From assembly GCA_037178855.1 (NCBI GenBank), contig JASJZC010000001.1, positions 2,232,001 through 2,296,000 on the forward strand: a stretch of 64,000 nucleotides of DNA, given 5' to 3'. Below are positions 24,461-36,600 of this stretch, piece after piece. Within the stretch, counting starts at the first letter, position 1, and every line of letters begins with the position of its first letter. The notes under the pieces are model-generated. The model ran no database searches. It was given only the letters and a program-made list of their open reading frames with translations, and was not told the DNA's origin. The position numbers and the translations under genes are program-made. The stretch is from Oscheius sp. JU75 (Eukaryota > Nematoda > Chromadorea > Rhabditida > Rhabditidae).

Positions 24461-24929
24461 ATGGTCAGAAGCGTGTCGTTCAACACGCAACGAAACCTCT
24501 TCTTCAGTCAGCCCCGAAGCCAGCATGGGGGATGCTCGTGTCCCGAATTTGTCCAGACACTTCATCGTTGTGCCGATCTTCTGAGCAAGCGAGTGGCGAC
24601 CGTGGTCACAAAAGAAATCGAGCAGTTCAGGAAAACGTTCAATCGGGAGCAGGCAAGTCAGGTGAGATTCTTTCTTTTTTTCTTGAAATCTTGGACAGCT
24701 CGCTACCTTGTTTTCTCGATCACAAATGCTGCTTTTTCAGGCAATCGCCAACGGAGATCTCGCTCTTTGGAACTGCCAGGACCTGGACACGACTATGACT
24801 GAAACGTGCAGCGAAGAATCACTCGAGTCATCACCATCCAAGCATACAACTGAAGATGTATTGCACGACATGCTCATGGACGCCACAAGACTCCTTCTCT
24901 CCACTTATGAATCCCGAGAGTCTAGCTAA
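24461..24929 (+). CDS. Hypothetical 129-residue protein, two exons
   Basis: The ATG is 2 nt after agctcatttgcag, an SL-like acceptor. Exon 24461-24661 encodes a His/Cys-containing start (HGGCSCPEFVQTLHRCADLL) and a helix (VTKEIEQFRKTFNREQASQ). After an intron with gtgaga and tttttcag ends, exon 24741-24929 gives an acidic Ser-rich tail with another helix (DVLHDMLMDATRLLL). Phase is 0 at the junction. It could be a small coiled-coil subunit of some complex, but nothing identifies it. Its stop lies 83 nt before the Helitron insertion. Confidence 0.55.
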
Positions 24930-25518
24930 AAGTCACTATGTAGTTGTAATCTTGTTGATTTTGGAGTTTATACTGTATTCATCTTGTTACCGGTAGTTTA
25001 CTGATCTCATATCTCTACTACTATATAAAGAGCAACCGTCTCCGTCTGTCCGTCCGAAGCCTTTTGCGTTTGTACGAAAATGTCTACGCAGCACCCAAAA
25101 TTCCAAAGTTCGTCGATTTTCACCATGTTATCGTGACTTTTTGGCGTTTTTGACGGTTGCAAACGAAAGAGAATGTGCAATTTGTTATAGAGTAACGAGA
25201 AAAATTAGGAAAACAGAAAAAAAACTTGAGAAAAAAGGTGCACAAGCGACTTCAGGCAGCAAAATTTGCCGGCTTGCTCTGGGGATCTCCCGTACCGTCT
25301 CGGCGCGCTGATCAGATATATAATCTCAAGAAAATCTACTTGGCACCATTTTTTATTCGCAAGCCATAATTTATGGCCAAATCGACCTCGGTCTATCCGA
25401 GTGTCAATATTTTTGTTTTACGTACCTTTGGGTATGGTTTGTAAGAGCCAAAGGTAAAGGCTCCGCAGGAAAACTTACGGTCACAGTACGTAATTTTAAT
25501 TAATTTTTAGACACTGCG

Positions 25519-25997
25519 ATGAATCTTCATAAAAGAATTAGTAGTGCTGTGGGGCAGGACCCTATTAACACCGTCGACCTGGGGCTTCTAGGCAAAAAAG
25601 CTAAGTATTTGAAACTAAAGGGCGATACGTCGACGGGAAATCTTATTGGCGGACTGACCACGCGCATCAGACAGCAGAAAACCGCGAACAGGCAGAGAGA
25701 TATTCTTCTTCAACAACTGGGAGGTGAAATTGCTAAAATGGATAGAGATTTCATGGAAGTTAAACGGTTTGTTTTGCAATTTATTCACGTTTAAAATACT
25801 TTTTAAGTGAGAATAATATGCTAAAACAAAAAATTAATGAAATGGAACAGGATCTATATCATAAAGACAATTTGCTCTTTGACCATCTTCCTCTCGACTT
25901 GATCAGTGTCGATATGGGATCTCAGGGAATCCAAACAATTGTCGCTCTTTCTGAAATGACATCTTCGGATCAGGACGTTAGAAATCCTCTTCAATAA
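25519..25997 (+). CDS. Helitron accessory coiled-coil protein, copy 1
   Basis: Two exons, 25519-25766 and 25808-25997, joined in frame give 145 residues. The N-terminal half is basic (LLGKKAKYLKLKGD, TTRIRQQKTANRQRD). The middle is a probable coiled coil (LQQLGGEIAKMDRDFMEVKR, then ENNMLKQKINEMEQDLYHKD). The tail is short and acidic/polar. An AATAAA overlaps the stop (25993-25998), so it may be its own transcript upstream of the Rep-helicase gene. It is not an RPA, OTU or endonuclease domain, the usual Helitron extras. Function unknown. Confidence 0.65.
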
Positions 25998-26085
25998 ATT
26001 TGCGCTGCCTATAACATCATGGAATAGTGTCTTGAAATCTTGATAACCTGGATCATTCCTTTGATTTTCCCAGTAGATAACTAAA

Positions 26086-29000
26086 ATGAACTGTTATAAC
26101 AAACACTTTCACGAAGCACTATTACGTTTTCTCCGTGCAAGTTTACCTGTTTATTCTGTTTTCTTTGTGAACCCTGAAATTTATCTAGAAAAAAACTTAC
26201 TGTTAACTATGGGACATCAGCAAAGCGGTCTTAGGCGACCGGATCAAGACGACTTGGATCGAAATAGGCCTCCTGTTGAAGAAGAAAGGTAAGGACAGCA
26301 CTCTGTTCAAATATTTTCGGTAGTAGATCCCAGGAAATGGATACATCGGTGCACCGAACAACTGAAGAGCCCATGGAATTTGTGGAGGAGTGTTTCCGGT
26401 TGGATCGAGAAGAGGAACGACGAGTAGAACAGTTATCGAGACAATTGCCGGAGGGACAAGCTGATCAAGAACAGGAGAGGACGTCGAGTTTGGAGCTGGA
26501 GAGACAAGCAAGGAAACGAGAACAAAGGCGAATTCAGCAACAAAATAGAAGAGCTAGACTATTGTCAATGATGACTCCTAAACAAGCTGCAGAGGAACGG
26601 GCACATAATTCCAATTTGCGTCATTTTCGTCGGAAGAACACATCAGATGATGTTCGTGAAAATACAAGAGAGCGGAATACTTTGGGACGTCAAATTATCC
26701 GGCAAAACTTACCACAGAATGTCCATGCCGAAATAAGACAACTAGATACTGAAGCACACCGCGAGCAGAGAGCAAATCTCCCAGATCCCCGTCGAGCAGA
26801 AATACAGCGGCAGAACACATCAGCTCATAGAGAAAGAGATCAAAGGTTTGTTAGAAAATTTGCTCAAAAAGCCACTTTTTCAGTCAAACTCCACAAGAAA
26901 GAGCTACCCAAAAATCAGTTCGCCGTGAAAAAATTGCCTTAAGATTAGCCGCACGACGTAATCTGAATCTTGACGTTGTTCCTCCAGACTATTATCTCGG
27001 TACTTTGTCTGACGAATGCTCTCACTGTGGCGCTTTGTACTTCCGGGACGAACATCCACGAAAAGCTGACGGTACTTACAATCCCTGTTGTGGAAATGGC
27101 GCAGTGACTCTCGATCGATTTGAACAGTATCCAATAGTTTTGGCTGAGCTTTTCACCGGACAGAATCCTTACTCTGCAAATTTCATCAAAAACATCAGGA
27201 AATTCAACTCTGCTTTCTCCATTGCCTCGATGGATTGCAAGGTGAGGAACCAAGTTGTGAGATCAGTCACTTTTTAGTTGCAAACTATGCACGGAAGAGG
27301 TCCTTTCGTCTTTAAAATTCATGGAGAAATTTGCTTCCATACGGGTCCAGCCATAGGCAGTAATGTAACTCCTTCCTATGGGCAACTATTCTTCATTGAC
27401 GAGACAGCTGCAGCTGATCACCGCATAGCTTTTCCTGTCAATTCTGACTGTAACCCCGATTTAATGCGTTTTCTGAGCCGGTATATGAGAGAGAACCACG
27501 AATACGCTCGCAGCTACAAACTTCTTCAAGAAGTATATAAAGAAGAGGAAGAGAAGGCACGTCAAGAACATAGGGAAATGGACAGAGTTCGCTTGGTGTT
27601 CCAGTCCGTCAACACTCCTGATCCTCGCAGATATAATACACCTCGAATTGCCGAAGTAGCTCTGATTTACGTAGGAGAAAACGGAGAGGTTCCGTCCCCA
27701 AAGAACTACACAGTTCACGCAAGGGGTGGAGGGTTACGAAAAGTACCAATAATTCACAAGGTTGGACAAGTTTGATTACAGAAAAATATCTCGATTCAGA
27801 TGCTCGACCCATGCTCCTACCCCTTCTTCTTCATCAGAGGTGACTTCGGATATCATGCGGACAGAAAGAAGCAGGTGAAAAAAGCAAATGGAGCTGTTGA
27901 GCAGAAGAAAATGACACTGAAGGACTATTACTGTTATTATCTCTCTATCCGGAATACCTTCAATCCTATTCTCTACGGAGGAAAACTTCTTCAACAGTTC
28001 GTTTGCGGATCTTGGGGAAAGACGGAGCAGTGCAACCTGGAATTCATCCGAAACCATCAGGCTACCTTACGATCGGAATACTACTCCGACCTTCGAGAGT
28101 TCATTGCCACCGACACAGGAGGTCAATGTGGTTCGCGAATCCTTCTTCCAGCAACGTTCACGTCCAGTCCACGCTATATGATGAACTGTTATTTGGTAAG
28201 TGAAGTCATTCAGTATTTTGGGGAAGAAAAACTTATAGGATGCCATGACGATTACCAGCAGATACGGAAAGCCCGATATATTTGTCACGTTCACCTGTAA
28301 TCCGAATTGGCGCGAGATCCAGGAGAATCTGTACCCAGGACAAACAGCCTCTGATCGTCCAGACTTAGTCGAGCGCGTTTTCCGAATGAAGTCAAAGGAA
28401 ATGATGAAGGATATCACGGAGGGACGACTGTTCGGAAGGGTCATCGCTTTTGTTTTCACCGTGGAGTGGCAGAAGCGGGGCTTGCCTCACATTCACGCTC
28501 TCTTCACCCTTCACAGTGACGACAAATTCCGTTCCGATGATGATATTGATCGACACATCCGTGCTGAGCTGCCAGACTTTGACCGGGAACCTGAGCTCTT
28601 TGAAAAAGTTGCTCGCCACATGATCCACCGCGATTGCGGCGTCAACTCTCCGTGTTGGAATGGAACAGGTTGCTCAAAAAGGTTCCCATATGCCTTCCAA
28701 GATCGGACCAATATGAATGTCAACGGATACCCAGTCTACAAAAGAAGAGATACCGGAACAATTGCTAGGATAGGTGGCAGAGACCGTCCAAAGGTTTGTT
28801 TTGTAGCTAGACAAAGTATTTTGTTTTCAGTACTACAACAATCAATGGGTTGTCCCATATAATTCCCTGCTTCTTCTGAAGTATGACGCTCATATTAACG
28901 TCCAAGCCTGTGCAGAAATCGAGGGAGTAAAATATCTTTACAAGTACACCTATAAAGGCAGTGACAAGGCAAAGCTCAAGCTTGAGCGGAAACAGCGCGC

Positions 29001-29968
29001 AACAAACGGAGAAATGATAGATGAGGTCGCTGAACATCTCGACGCTAGGTATCTGTGCGCCCCGGAAGGATACCACCGTCTCTTCGAGTTCCAACTTCAC
29101 GGAAGATCCAACGCTGTGATCGACTTAGTGGTATGTTAGCTCAGAGAATTTATAACCGTGTCTTCAGGTACATGAAAAAGGAAAACATTCTGTTGTTTTT
29201 GCACCGGGTAATGAGGTACAGGCGGCTGCGCAGAATATAAAGACTTCTCTTCTCGCATATTTTGACTTTAACAAAAAGGCAAGGGACCTCGAAGCAGAAG
29301 GACGTCTTCGCGAGTTGGGACCGGTCGATCCCCGCACTGTCACCTACAACCAGTTTCCCGAGCACTTCACTTACAATAAGGTATTTTTGGTAGCAAAATC
29401 AGTATATTAGGTTTGCAGAAGGACAGATTCTGGGCCCCTAAGAGACATGTTAACAACAACATTGGAAGGATCCACTCGGTTAGTCCAAAGCAGCAGGAAC
29501 GCTATTGTATCCGTCTACTTCTATTGCACACAACCGGAGCCACAAGCTATGAAGAACTGTTCACGGTCAATGAAACCAGGTTCCACACAGCGGAAGAGGC
29601 AGCCAAAGAGCTCGGATTGATCCGAACTCCGCATCATTTCAATGAGGCGATGGCTGACGCAGCACGCTTCAAAATGCCTCCTGCATTACGAAGTGTTTTT
29701 GCAACTCTTCTCGCGTTCGACCAGCCTTCATGTGGTAACCAAATGTGGGAAGATTGGAAGGTCCAAATGTCGGAAGACTATGTTAATCGAGGACGCACAC
29801 CCGCTGATGCCGAAGCATTAGCATACTACGATATTTTGGAGATGTGTGGTCCTCTCAACATCGTACTGGAACAGTTCATCCAAACACGATATGCTCAGCC
29901 TGCACCGATGGCAGACGACACCCCGGATTACGGAACCATGGGGCAGGAAATGTATGCCAAAGTAGAAA
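26086..29968 (+). pseudogene. Helitron Rep portion, helicase missing, copy 1
   Basis: Same exon structure as copy 2: a Glu/Arg-rich N-terminus, a CxxC/CC zinc-like motif (ECSHCGALYF ... NPCCGNGAVTL) and the Helitron-like N domain. The Rep motifs are FVTFTCNPNW, the HUH motif LPHIHALF (28481-28504) and the tyrosines of KYLYKYTYKG (28930-28959). The reading ends at 29968 before any Walker A motif. It could still make a Rep-only protein running briefly into copy 2, but not a full transposase. Confidence 0.85.
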
Positions 29969-30475
29969 TCTCTACTACTATATAAAGAGCAACCGTCTCC
30001 GTCTGTCCGTCCGAAGCCTTTTGCGTTTGTACGAAAATGTCTACGCAGCACCCAAAATTCCAAAGTTCGTCGATTTTCACCATGTTATCGTGACTTTTTG
30101 GCGTTTTTGACGGTTGCAAACGAAAGAGAATGTGCAATTTGTTATAGAGTAACGAGAAAAATTAGGAAAACAGAAAAAAAACTTGAGAAAAAAGGTGCAC
30201 AAGCGACTTCAGGCAGCAAAATTTGCCGGCTTGCTCTGGGGATCTCCCGTACCGTCTCGGCGCGCTGATCAGATATATAATCTCAAGAAAATCTACTTGG
30301 CACCATTTTTTATTCGCAAGCCATAATTTATGGCCAAATCGACCTCGGTCTATCCGAGTGTCAATATTTTTGTTTTACGTACCTTTGGGTATGGTTTGTA
30401 AGAGCCAAAGGTAAAGGCTCCGCAGGAAAACTTACGGTCACAGTACGTAATTTTAATTAATTTTTAGACACTGCG

Positions 30476-30954
30476 ATGAATCTTCATAAAAGAATTAGTA
30501 GTGCTGTGGGGCAGGACCCTATTAACACCGTCGACCTGGGGCTTCTAGGCAAAAAAGCTAAGTATTTGAAACTAAAGGGCGATACGTCGACGGGAAATCT
30601 TATTGGCGGACTGACCACGCGCATCAGACAGCAGAAAACCGCGAACAGGCAGAGAGATATTCTTCTTCAACAACTGGGAGGTGAAATTGCTAAAATGGAT
30701 AGAGATTTCATGGAAGTTAAACGGTTTGTTTTGCAATTTATTCACGTTTAAAATACTTTTTAAGTGAGAATAATATGCTAAAACAAAAAATTAATGAAAT
30801 GGAACAGGATCTATATCATAAAGACAATTTGCTCTTTGACCATCTTCCTCTCGACTTGATCAGTGTCGATATGGGATCTCAGGGAATCCAAACAATTGTC
30901 GCTCTTTCTGAAATGACATCTTCGGATCAGGACGTTAGAAATCCTCTTCAATAA
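30476..30954 (+). CDS. Helitron accessory coiled-coil protein, copy 2
   Basis: Identical to the copy 1 ORF: exons 30476-30723 and 30765-30954, 145 residues, basic N-terminal half and central coiled coil. It lies about 500 bp inside the 5' end and about 90 bp before the first possible Rep-helicase start. Being unbroken in both copies says little about selection because the copies are nearly identical. Confidence 0.65.
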
Positions 30955-31042
30955 ATTTGCGCTGCCTATAACATCATGGAATAGTGTCTTGAAATCTTGA
31001 TAACCTGGATCATTCCTTTGATTTTCCCAGTAGATAACTAAA

Positions 31043-34000
31043 ATGAACTGTTATAACAAACACTTTCACGAAGCACTATTACGTTTTCTCCGTGCAAGTT
31101 TACCTGTTTATTCTGTTTTCTTTGTGAACCCTGAAATTTATCTAGAAAAAAACTTACTGTTAACTATGGGACATCAGCAAAGCGGTCTTAGGCGACCGGA
31201 TCAAGACGACTTGGATCGAAATAGGCCTCCTGTTGAAGAAGAAAGGTAAGGACAGCACTCTGTTCAAATATTTTCGGTAGTAGATCCCAGGAAATGGATA
31301 CATCGGTGCACCGAACAACTGAAGAGCCCATGGAATTTGTGGAGGAGTGTTTCCGGTTGGATCGAGAAGAGGAACGACGAGTAGAACAGTTATCGAGACA
31401 ATTGCCGGAGGGACAAGCTGATCAAGAACAGGAGAGGACGTCGAGTTTGGAGCTGGAGAGACAAGCAAGGAAACGAGAACAAAGGCGAATTCAGCAACAA
31501 AATAGAAGAGCTAGACTATTGTCAATGATGACTCCTAAACAAGCTGCAGAGGAACGGGCACATAATTCCAATTTGCGTCATTTTCGTCGGAAGAACACAT
31601 CAGATGATGTTCGTGAAAATACAAGAGAGCGGAATACTTTGGGACGTCAAATTATCCGGCAAAACTTACCACAGAATGTCCATGCCGAAATAAGACAACT
31701 AGATACTGAAGCACACCGCGAGCAGAGAGCAAATCTCCCAGATCCCCGTCGAGCAGAAATACAGCGGCAGAACACATCAGCTCATAGAGAAAGAGATCAA
31801 AGGTTTGTTAGAAAATTTGCTCAAAAAGCCACTTTTTCAGTCAAACTCCACAAGAAAGAGCTACCCAAAAATCAGTTCGCCGTGAAAAAATTGCCTTAAG
31901 ATTAGCCGCACGACGTAATCTGAATCTTGACGTTGTTCCTCCAGACTATTATCTCGGTACTTTGTCTGACGAATGCTCTCACTGTGGCGCTTTGTACTTC
32001 CGGGACGAACATCCACGAAAAGCTGACGGTACTTACAATCCCTGTTGTGGAAATGGCGCAGTGACTCTCGATCGATTTGAACAGTATCCAATAGTTTTGG
32101 CTGAGCTTTTCACCGGACAGAATCCTTACTCTGCAAATTTCATCAAAAACATCAGGAAATTCAACTCTGCTTTCTCCATTGCCTCGATGGATTGCAAGGT
32201 GAGGAACCAAGTTGTGAGATCAGTCACTTTTTAGTTGCAAACTATGCACGGAAGAGGTCCTTTCGTCTTTAAAATTCATGGAGAAATTTGCTTCCATACG
32301 GGTCCAGCCATAGGCAGTAATGTAACTCCTTCCTATGGGCAACTATTCTTCATTGACGAGACAGCTGCAGCTGATCACCGCATAGCTTTTCCTGTCAATT
32401 CTGACTGTAACCCCGATTTAATGCGTTTTCTGAGCCGGTATATGAGAGAGAACCACGAATACGCTCGCAGCTACAAACTTCTTCAAGAAGTATATAAAGA
32501 AGAGGAAGAGAAGGCACGTCAAGAACATAGGGAAATGGACAGAGTTCGCTTGGTGTTCCAGTCCGTCAACACTCCTGATCCTCGCAGATATAATACACCT
32601 CGAATTGCCGAAGTAGCTCTGATTTACGTAGGAGAAAACGGAGAGGTTCCGTCCCCAAAGAACTACACAGTTCACGCAAGGGGTGGAGGGTTACGAAAAG
32701 TACCAATAATTCACAAGGTTGGACAAGTTTGATTACAGAAAAATATCTCGATTCAGATGCTCGACCCATGCTCCTACCCCTTCTTCTTCATCAGAGGTGA
32801 CTTCGGATATCATGCGGACAGAAAGAAGCAGGTGAAAAAAGCAAATGGAGCTGTTGAGCAGAAGAAAATGACACTGAAGGACTATTACTGTTATTATCTC
32901 TCTATCCGGAATACCTTCAATCCTATTCTCTACGGAGGAAAACTTCTTCAACAGTTCGTTTGCGGATCTTGGGGAAAGACGGAGCAGTGCAACCTGGAAT
33001 TCATCCGAAACCATCAGGCTACCTTACGATCGGAATACTACTCCGACCTTCGAGAGTTCATTGCCACCGACACAGGAGGTCAATGTGGTTCGCGAATCCT
33101 TCTTCCAGCAACGTTCACGTCCAGTCCACGCTATATGATGAACTGTTATTTGGTAAGTGAAGTCATTCAGTATTTTGGGGAAGAAAAACTTATAGGATGC
33201 CATGACGATTACCAGCAGATACGGAAAGCCCGATATATTTGTCACGTTCACCTGTAATCCGAATTGGCGCGAGATCCAGGAGAATCTGTACCCAGGACAA
33301 ACAGCCTCTGATCGTCCAGACTTAGTCGAGCGCGTTTTCCGAATGAAGTCAAAGGAAATGATGAAGGATATCACGGAGGGACGACTGTTCGGAAGGGTCA
33401 TCGCTTTTGTTTTCACCGTGGAGTGGCAGAAGCGGGGCTTGCCTCACATTCACGCTCTCTTCACCCTTCACAGTGACGACAAATTCCGTTCCGATGATGA
33501 TATTGATCGACACATCCGTGCTGAGCTGCCAGACTTTGACCGGGAACCTGAGCTCTTTGAAAAAGTTGCTCGCCACATGATCCACCGCGATTGCGGCGTC
33601 AACTCTCCGTGTTGGAATGGAACAGGTTGCTCAAAAAGGTTCCCATATGCCTTCCAAGATCGGACCAATATGAATGTCAACGGATACCCAGTCTACAAAA
33701 GAAGAGATACCGGAACAATTGCTAGGATAGGTGGCAGAGACCGTCCAAAGGTTTGTTTTGTAGCTAGACAAAGTATTTTGTTTTCAGTACTACAACAATC
33801 AATGGGTTGTCCCATATAATTCCCTGCTTCTTCTGAAGTATGACGCTCATATTAACGTCCAAGCCTGTGCAGAAATCGAGGGAGTAAAATATCTTTACAA
33901 GTACACCTATAAAGGCAGTGACAAGGCAAAGCTCAAGCTTGAGCGGAAACAGCGCGCAACAAACGGAGAAATGATAGATGAGGTCGCTGAACATCTCGAC

Positions 34001-36454
34001 GCTAGGTATCTGTGCGCCCCGGAAGGATACCACCGTCTCTTCGAGTTCCAACTTCACGGAAGATCCAACGCTGTGATCGACTTAGTGGTATGTTAGCTCA
34101 GAGAATTTATAACCGTGTCTTCAGGTACATGAAAAAGGAAAACATTCTGTTGTTTTTGCACCGGGTAATGAGGTACAGGCGGCTGCGCAGAATATAAAGA
34201 CTTCTCTTCTCGCATATTTTGACTTTAACAAAAAGGCAAGGGACCTCGAAGCAGAAGGACGTCTTCGCGAGTTGGGACCGGTCGATCCCCGCACTGTCAC
34301 CTACAACCAGTTTCCCGAGCACTTCACTTACAATAAGGTATTTTTTGGTAGCAAAATCAGTATATTAGGTTTGCAGAAGGACAGATTCTGGGCCCCTAAG
34401 AGACATGTTAACAACAACATTGGAAGGATCCACTCGGTTAGTCCAAAGCAGCAGGAACGCTATTGTATCCGTCTACTTCTATTGCACACAACCGGAGCCA
34501 CAAGCTATGAAGAACTGTTCACGGTCAATGAAACCAGGTTCCACACAGCGGAAGAGGCAGCCAAAGAGCTCGGATTGATCCGAACTCCGCATCATTTCAA
34601 TGAGGCGATGGCTGACGCAGCACGCTTCAAAATGCCTCCTGCATTACGAAGTGTTTTTGCAACTCTTCTCGCGTTCGACCAGCCTTCATGTGGTAACCAA
34701 ATGTGGGAAGATTGGAAGGTCCAAATGTCGGAAGACTATGTTAATCGAGGACGCACACCCGCTGATGCCGAAGCATTAGCATACTACGATATTTTGGAGA
34801 TGTGTGGTCCTCTCAACATCGTACTGGAACAGTTCATCCAAACACGATATGCTCAGCCTGCACCGATGGCAGACGACACCCCGGATTACGGAACCATGGG
34901 GCAGGAAATGTATGCCAAAGTAGAAAATAACAGGCAGCAGAAAGAAGCTGTAAGGATTACATAAGACTTTGGATACGTTCTAAGTTTAGGTGGACGCAGT
35001 CCTGTCTGGGCGGGAACGGTTGGTGCTACTCGATGGACCAGGCGGCTCGGGAAAGACCTTCTGTTACGAAACGATTTTCAACATATTGCGGGGTGAGGGA
35101 AAGACAGTCATGTGTACTGCGTGGACTGGAATCGCCGCTAATCTACTACCCGAAGGCAGGACGATTGCTTCATTTTTCAAGCTCAACATTGCCCAAAACT
35201 GCGAATCCAGCTCGCTGAAGCCAAATACCAGGGAGGGAAGACTTCTCAGAGATCTCGACGTTCTCATAATTGACGAGTGCTCCATGCTATCGGACAAAGT
35301 CCTGAACACCATCGATACTGTTCTTCGCGACGTCACAAATCAACTCAGCATTCCATTTGGTGGCAAAACGGTGCTAATGGGAGGCGATTTCCGTCAGGTA
35401 ATTGCAATATTACCCAAGGACATGAGATTTGTAGGTGCTGCCCATCCCAAACAAACTCTTCTCTTTGGATGCATACGCCTGCTGCATGAAGCATTCGCCT
35501 CTATTCTCGGAATTCAGCAGATTCAGACTGCACGAGAATATGCGAGCCTCTAGCGAATCGAATGAATTCAAAGAGTTTCTCCTAAAAGTGGGCGAAGACA
35601 AAATTGAGAAAAACGAAGAGGGAAAAATAGAAATCCCGCGAGAAATCTTGAGGTAAGGATTTGGATAGAAACTTTGAAAAGATATCGTTTAGCACCGGAG
35701 ACTTGGTAGAGGAGATTTTTGAAGGAATCTACGACGATCCAGATCACTTGAACGCAAGAGCGATCCTTTGTCCCAAAAATGTTAATGTTGACCAGATGAA
35801 CCTACGAATTCTCAATAAAATGACAGGTAAAGTGTTTCTAGCGTCCCGAAAGGAAAAGTTCAGGACAAAAAAGTGTCTTCTTGAGTTTCGATTCGGTAGA
35901 AAAAGAAGATACGCAAGATCAATGGGCGTTGTCTCCCGAGTTTCTCAACTCTTTGACTCCCTCTAGCCTACCCCCTCACAAGCTCGAGCTAAAAATTGGC
36001 TGTATTGTCATGCTCATTCGTAATTTGAATGTGGCGAGAGGATTGTGTAATGGGACTAGGCTTCAAGTCGAGGGTTTTGGGAGAAATGCTCTTCAATGCA
36101 AATTTATCAACGGCAGTAGGAAAGGACAGTCAATAATTATCCCAAGAATCGATCTCAAGTCATCCAAAGGAAAGGGTATGATACATTGAAGAATTCTGAA
36201 GAAAAACTGCTCTAGGTCTATCGTTTATCCTAATCAGACGACAGTTTCCCGTCAAATTGGCATTTGCCATGACGATTAACAAGTCACAGGGCCAATCTCT
36301 TGAGAAGGTGGGAGTCTTCCTTCCTACGGAAGTCTTCTCTCATGGACAACTGTACGTTGCGCTATCAAGAGCCAAGAATAAGAGGGGATTGAAGATCAGA
36401 GTCAATGGAGGAGAAACTAGGACTACTAATGTCGTGGATTTGCGGGTTCTGTAG
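31043..36454 (+). CDS. Helitron Rep-helicase, intact with many short introns
   Basis: Splicing over a dozen short introns (mostly about 35-55 nt) gives one open frame of roughly 1,600 residues. Domain order: Glu/Arg-rich N-terminus, zinc-like motif (about 31974-32050), Helitron-like N domain, Rep with HUH motif LPHIHALF (33438-33461) and YLYKYTYK (33890-33913). The Pif1-like helicase follows, with LLDGPGGSGKT (Walker A, 35025-35057), LIIDECSML, GGDFRQ joined to VLPI, RLHENMRA and LAFAMTINKSQGQ. HGQLYVALSRA comes near the end. The protein nicks and unwinds the element for rolling-circle transposition. Two junctions show the splicing is needed: the 38-nt intron after GGDFRQ (35398) and the intron after MTG (about 35827). 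The start may instead be the ATG at 31166. Confidence 0.85.
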
Positions 36455-36600
36455 TGATTACTGTGTTTTGTTATGTCTGTTTTTCTGAAACCGTACCAAA
36501 ATAAACTTAGCTTCTAATCGAATCCTATCCGGTTGTTCACCGCTGCGTGCGGGTTAGATCCTCTTCTGATGTCGAGTCACTTCTTTCCCTCTAACTGCCG

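Larger units (their letters stand above)
25012..29968 (+). mobile_element. Helitron copy 1, truncated before the helicase
   Basis: Begins with the canonical Helitron 5' end TCTCTACTACTATATAAAG, placed after a host A. It carries the accessory ORF and the first two thirds of the Rep-helicase gene. It stops at 29968 in the codon after AKVE and is joined directly to the 5' end of copy 2. Comparison with copy 2 shows only one difference noticed over 4.96 kb (five versus six T near 29384), so the duplication is very recent or an assembly effect. Confidence 0.9.
29969..36530 (+). mobile_element. Helitron copy 2, apparently complete
   Basis: Starts with TCTCTACTACTATATAAAG exactly at the break of copy 1. 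It contains the accessory ORF and a full Rep-helicase gene ending at 36454, with AATAAA at 36500. The 3' terminus is not certain. Candidates are TTCTAA before a T at 36517, or the small hairpin CCGCTGCGTGCGG near 36540 followed by GTTAG. No sequence of copy 1's missing 3' half reappears downstream. The host side resumes with a possible minus-strand gene ending near 36600. Confidence 0.88.

Noticed and set aside
25012-36454. CRISPR array or prokaryotic transfer
   Set aside because: Repeats are two long transposon copies; genes contain spliceosomal introns throughout.
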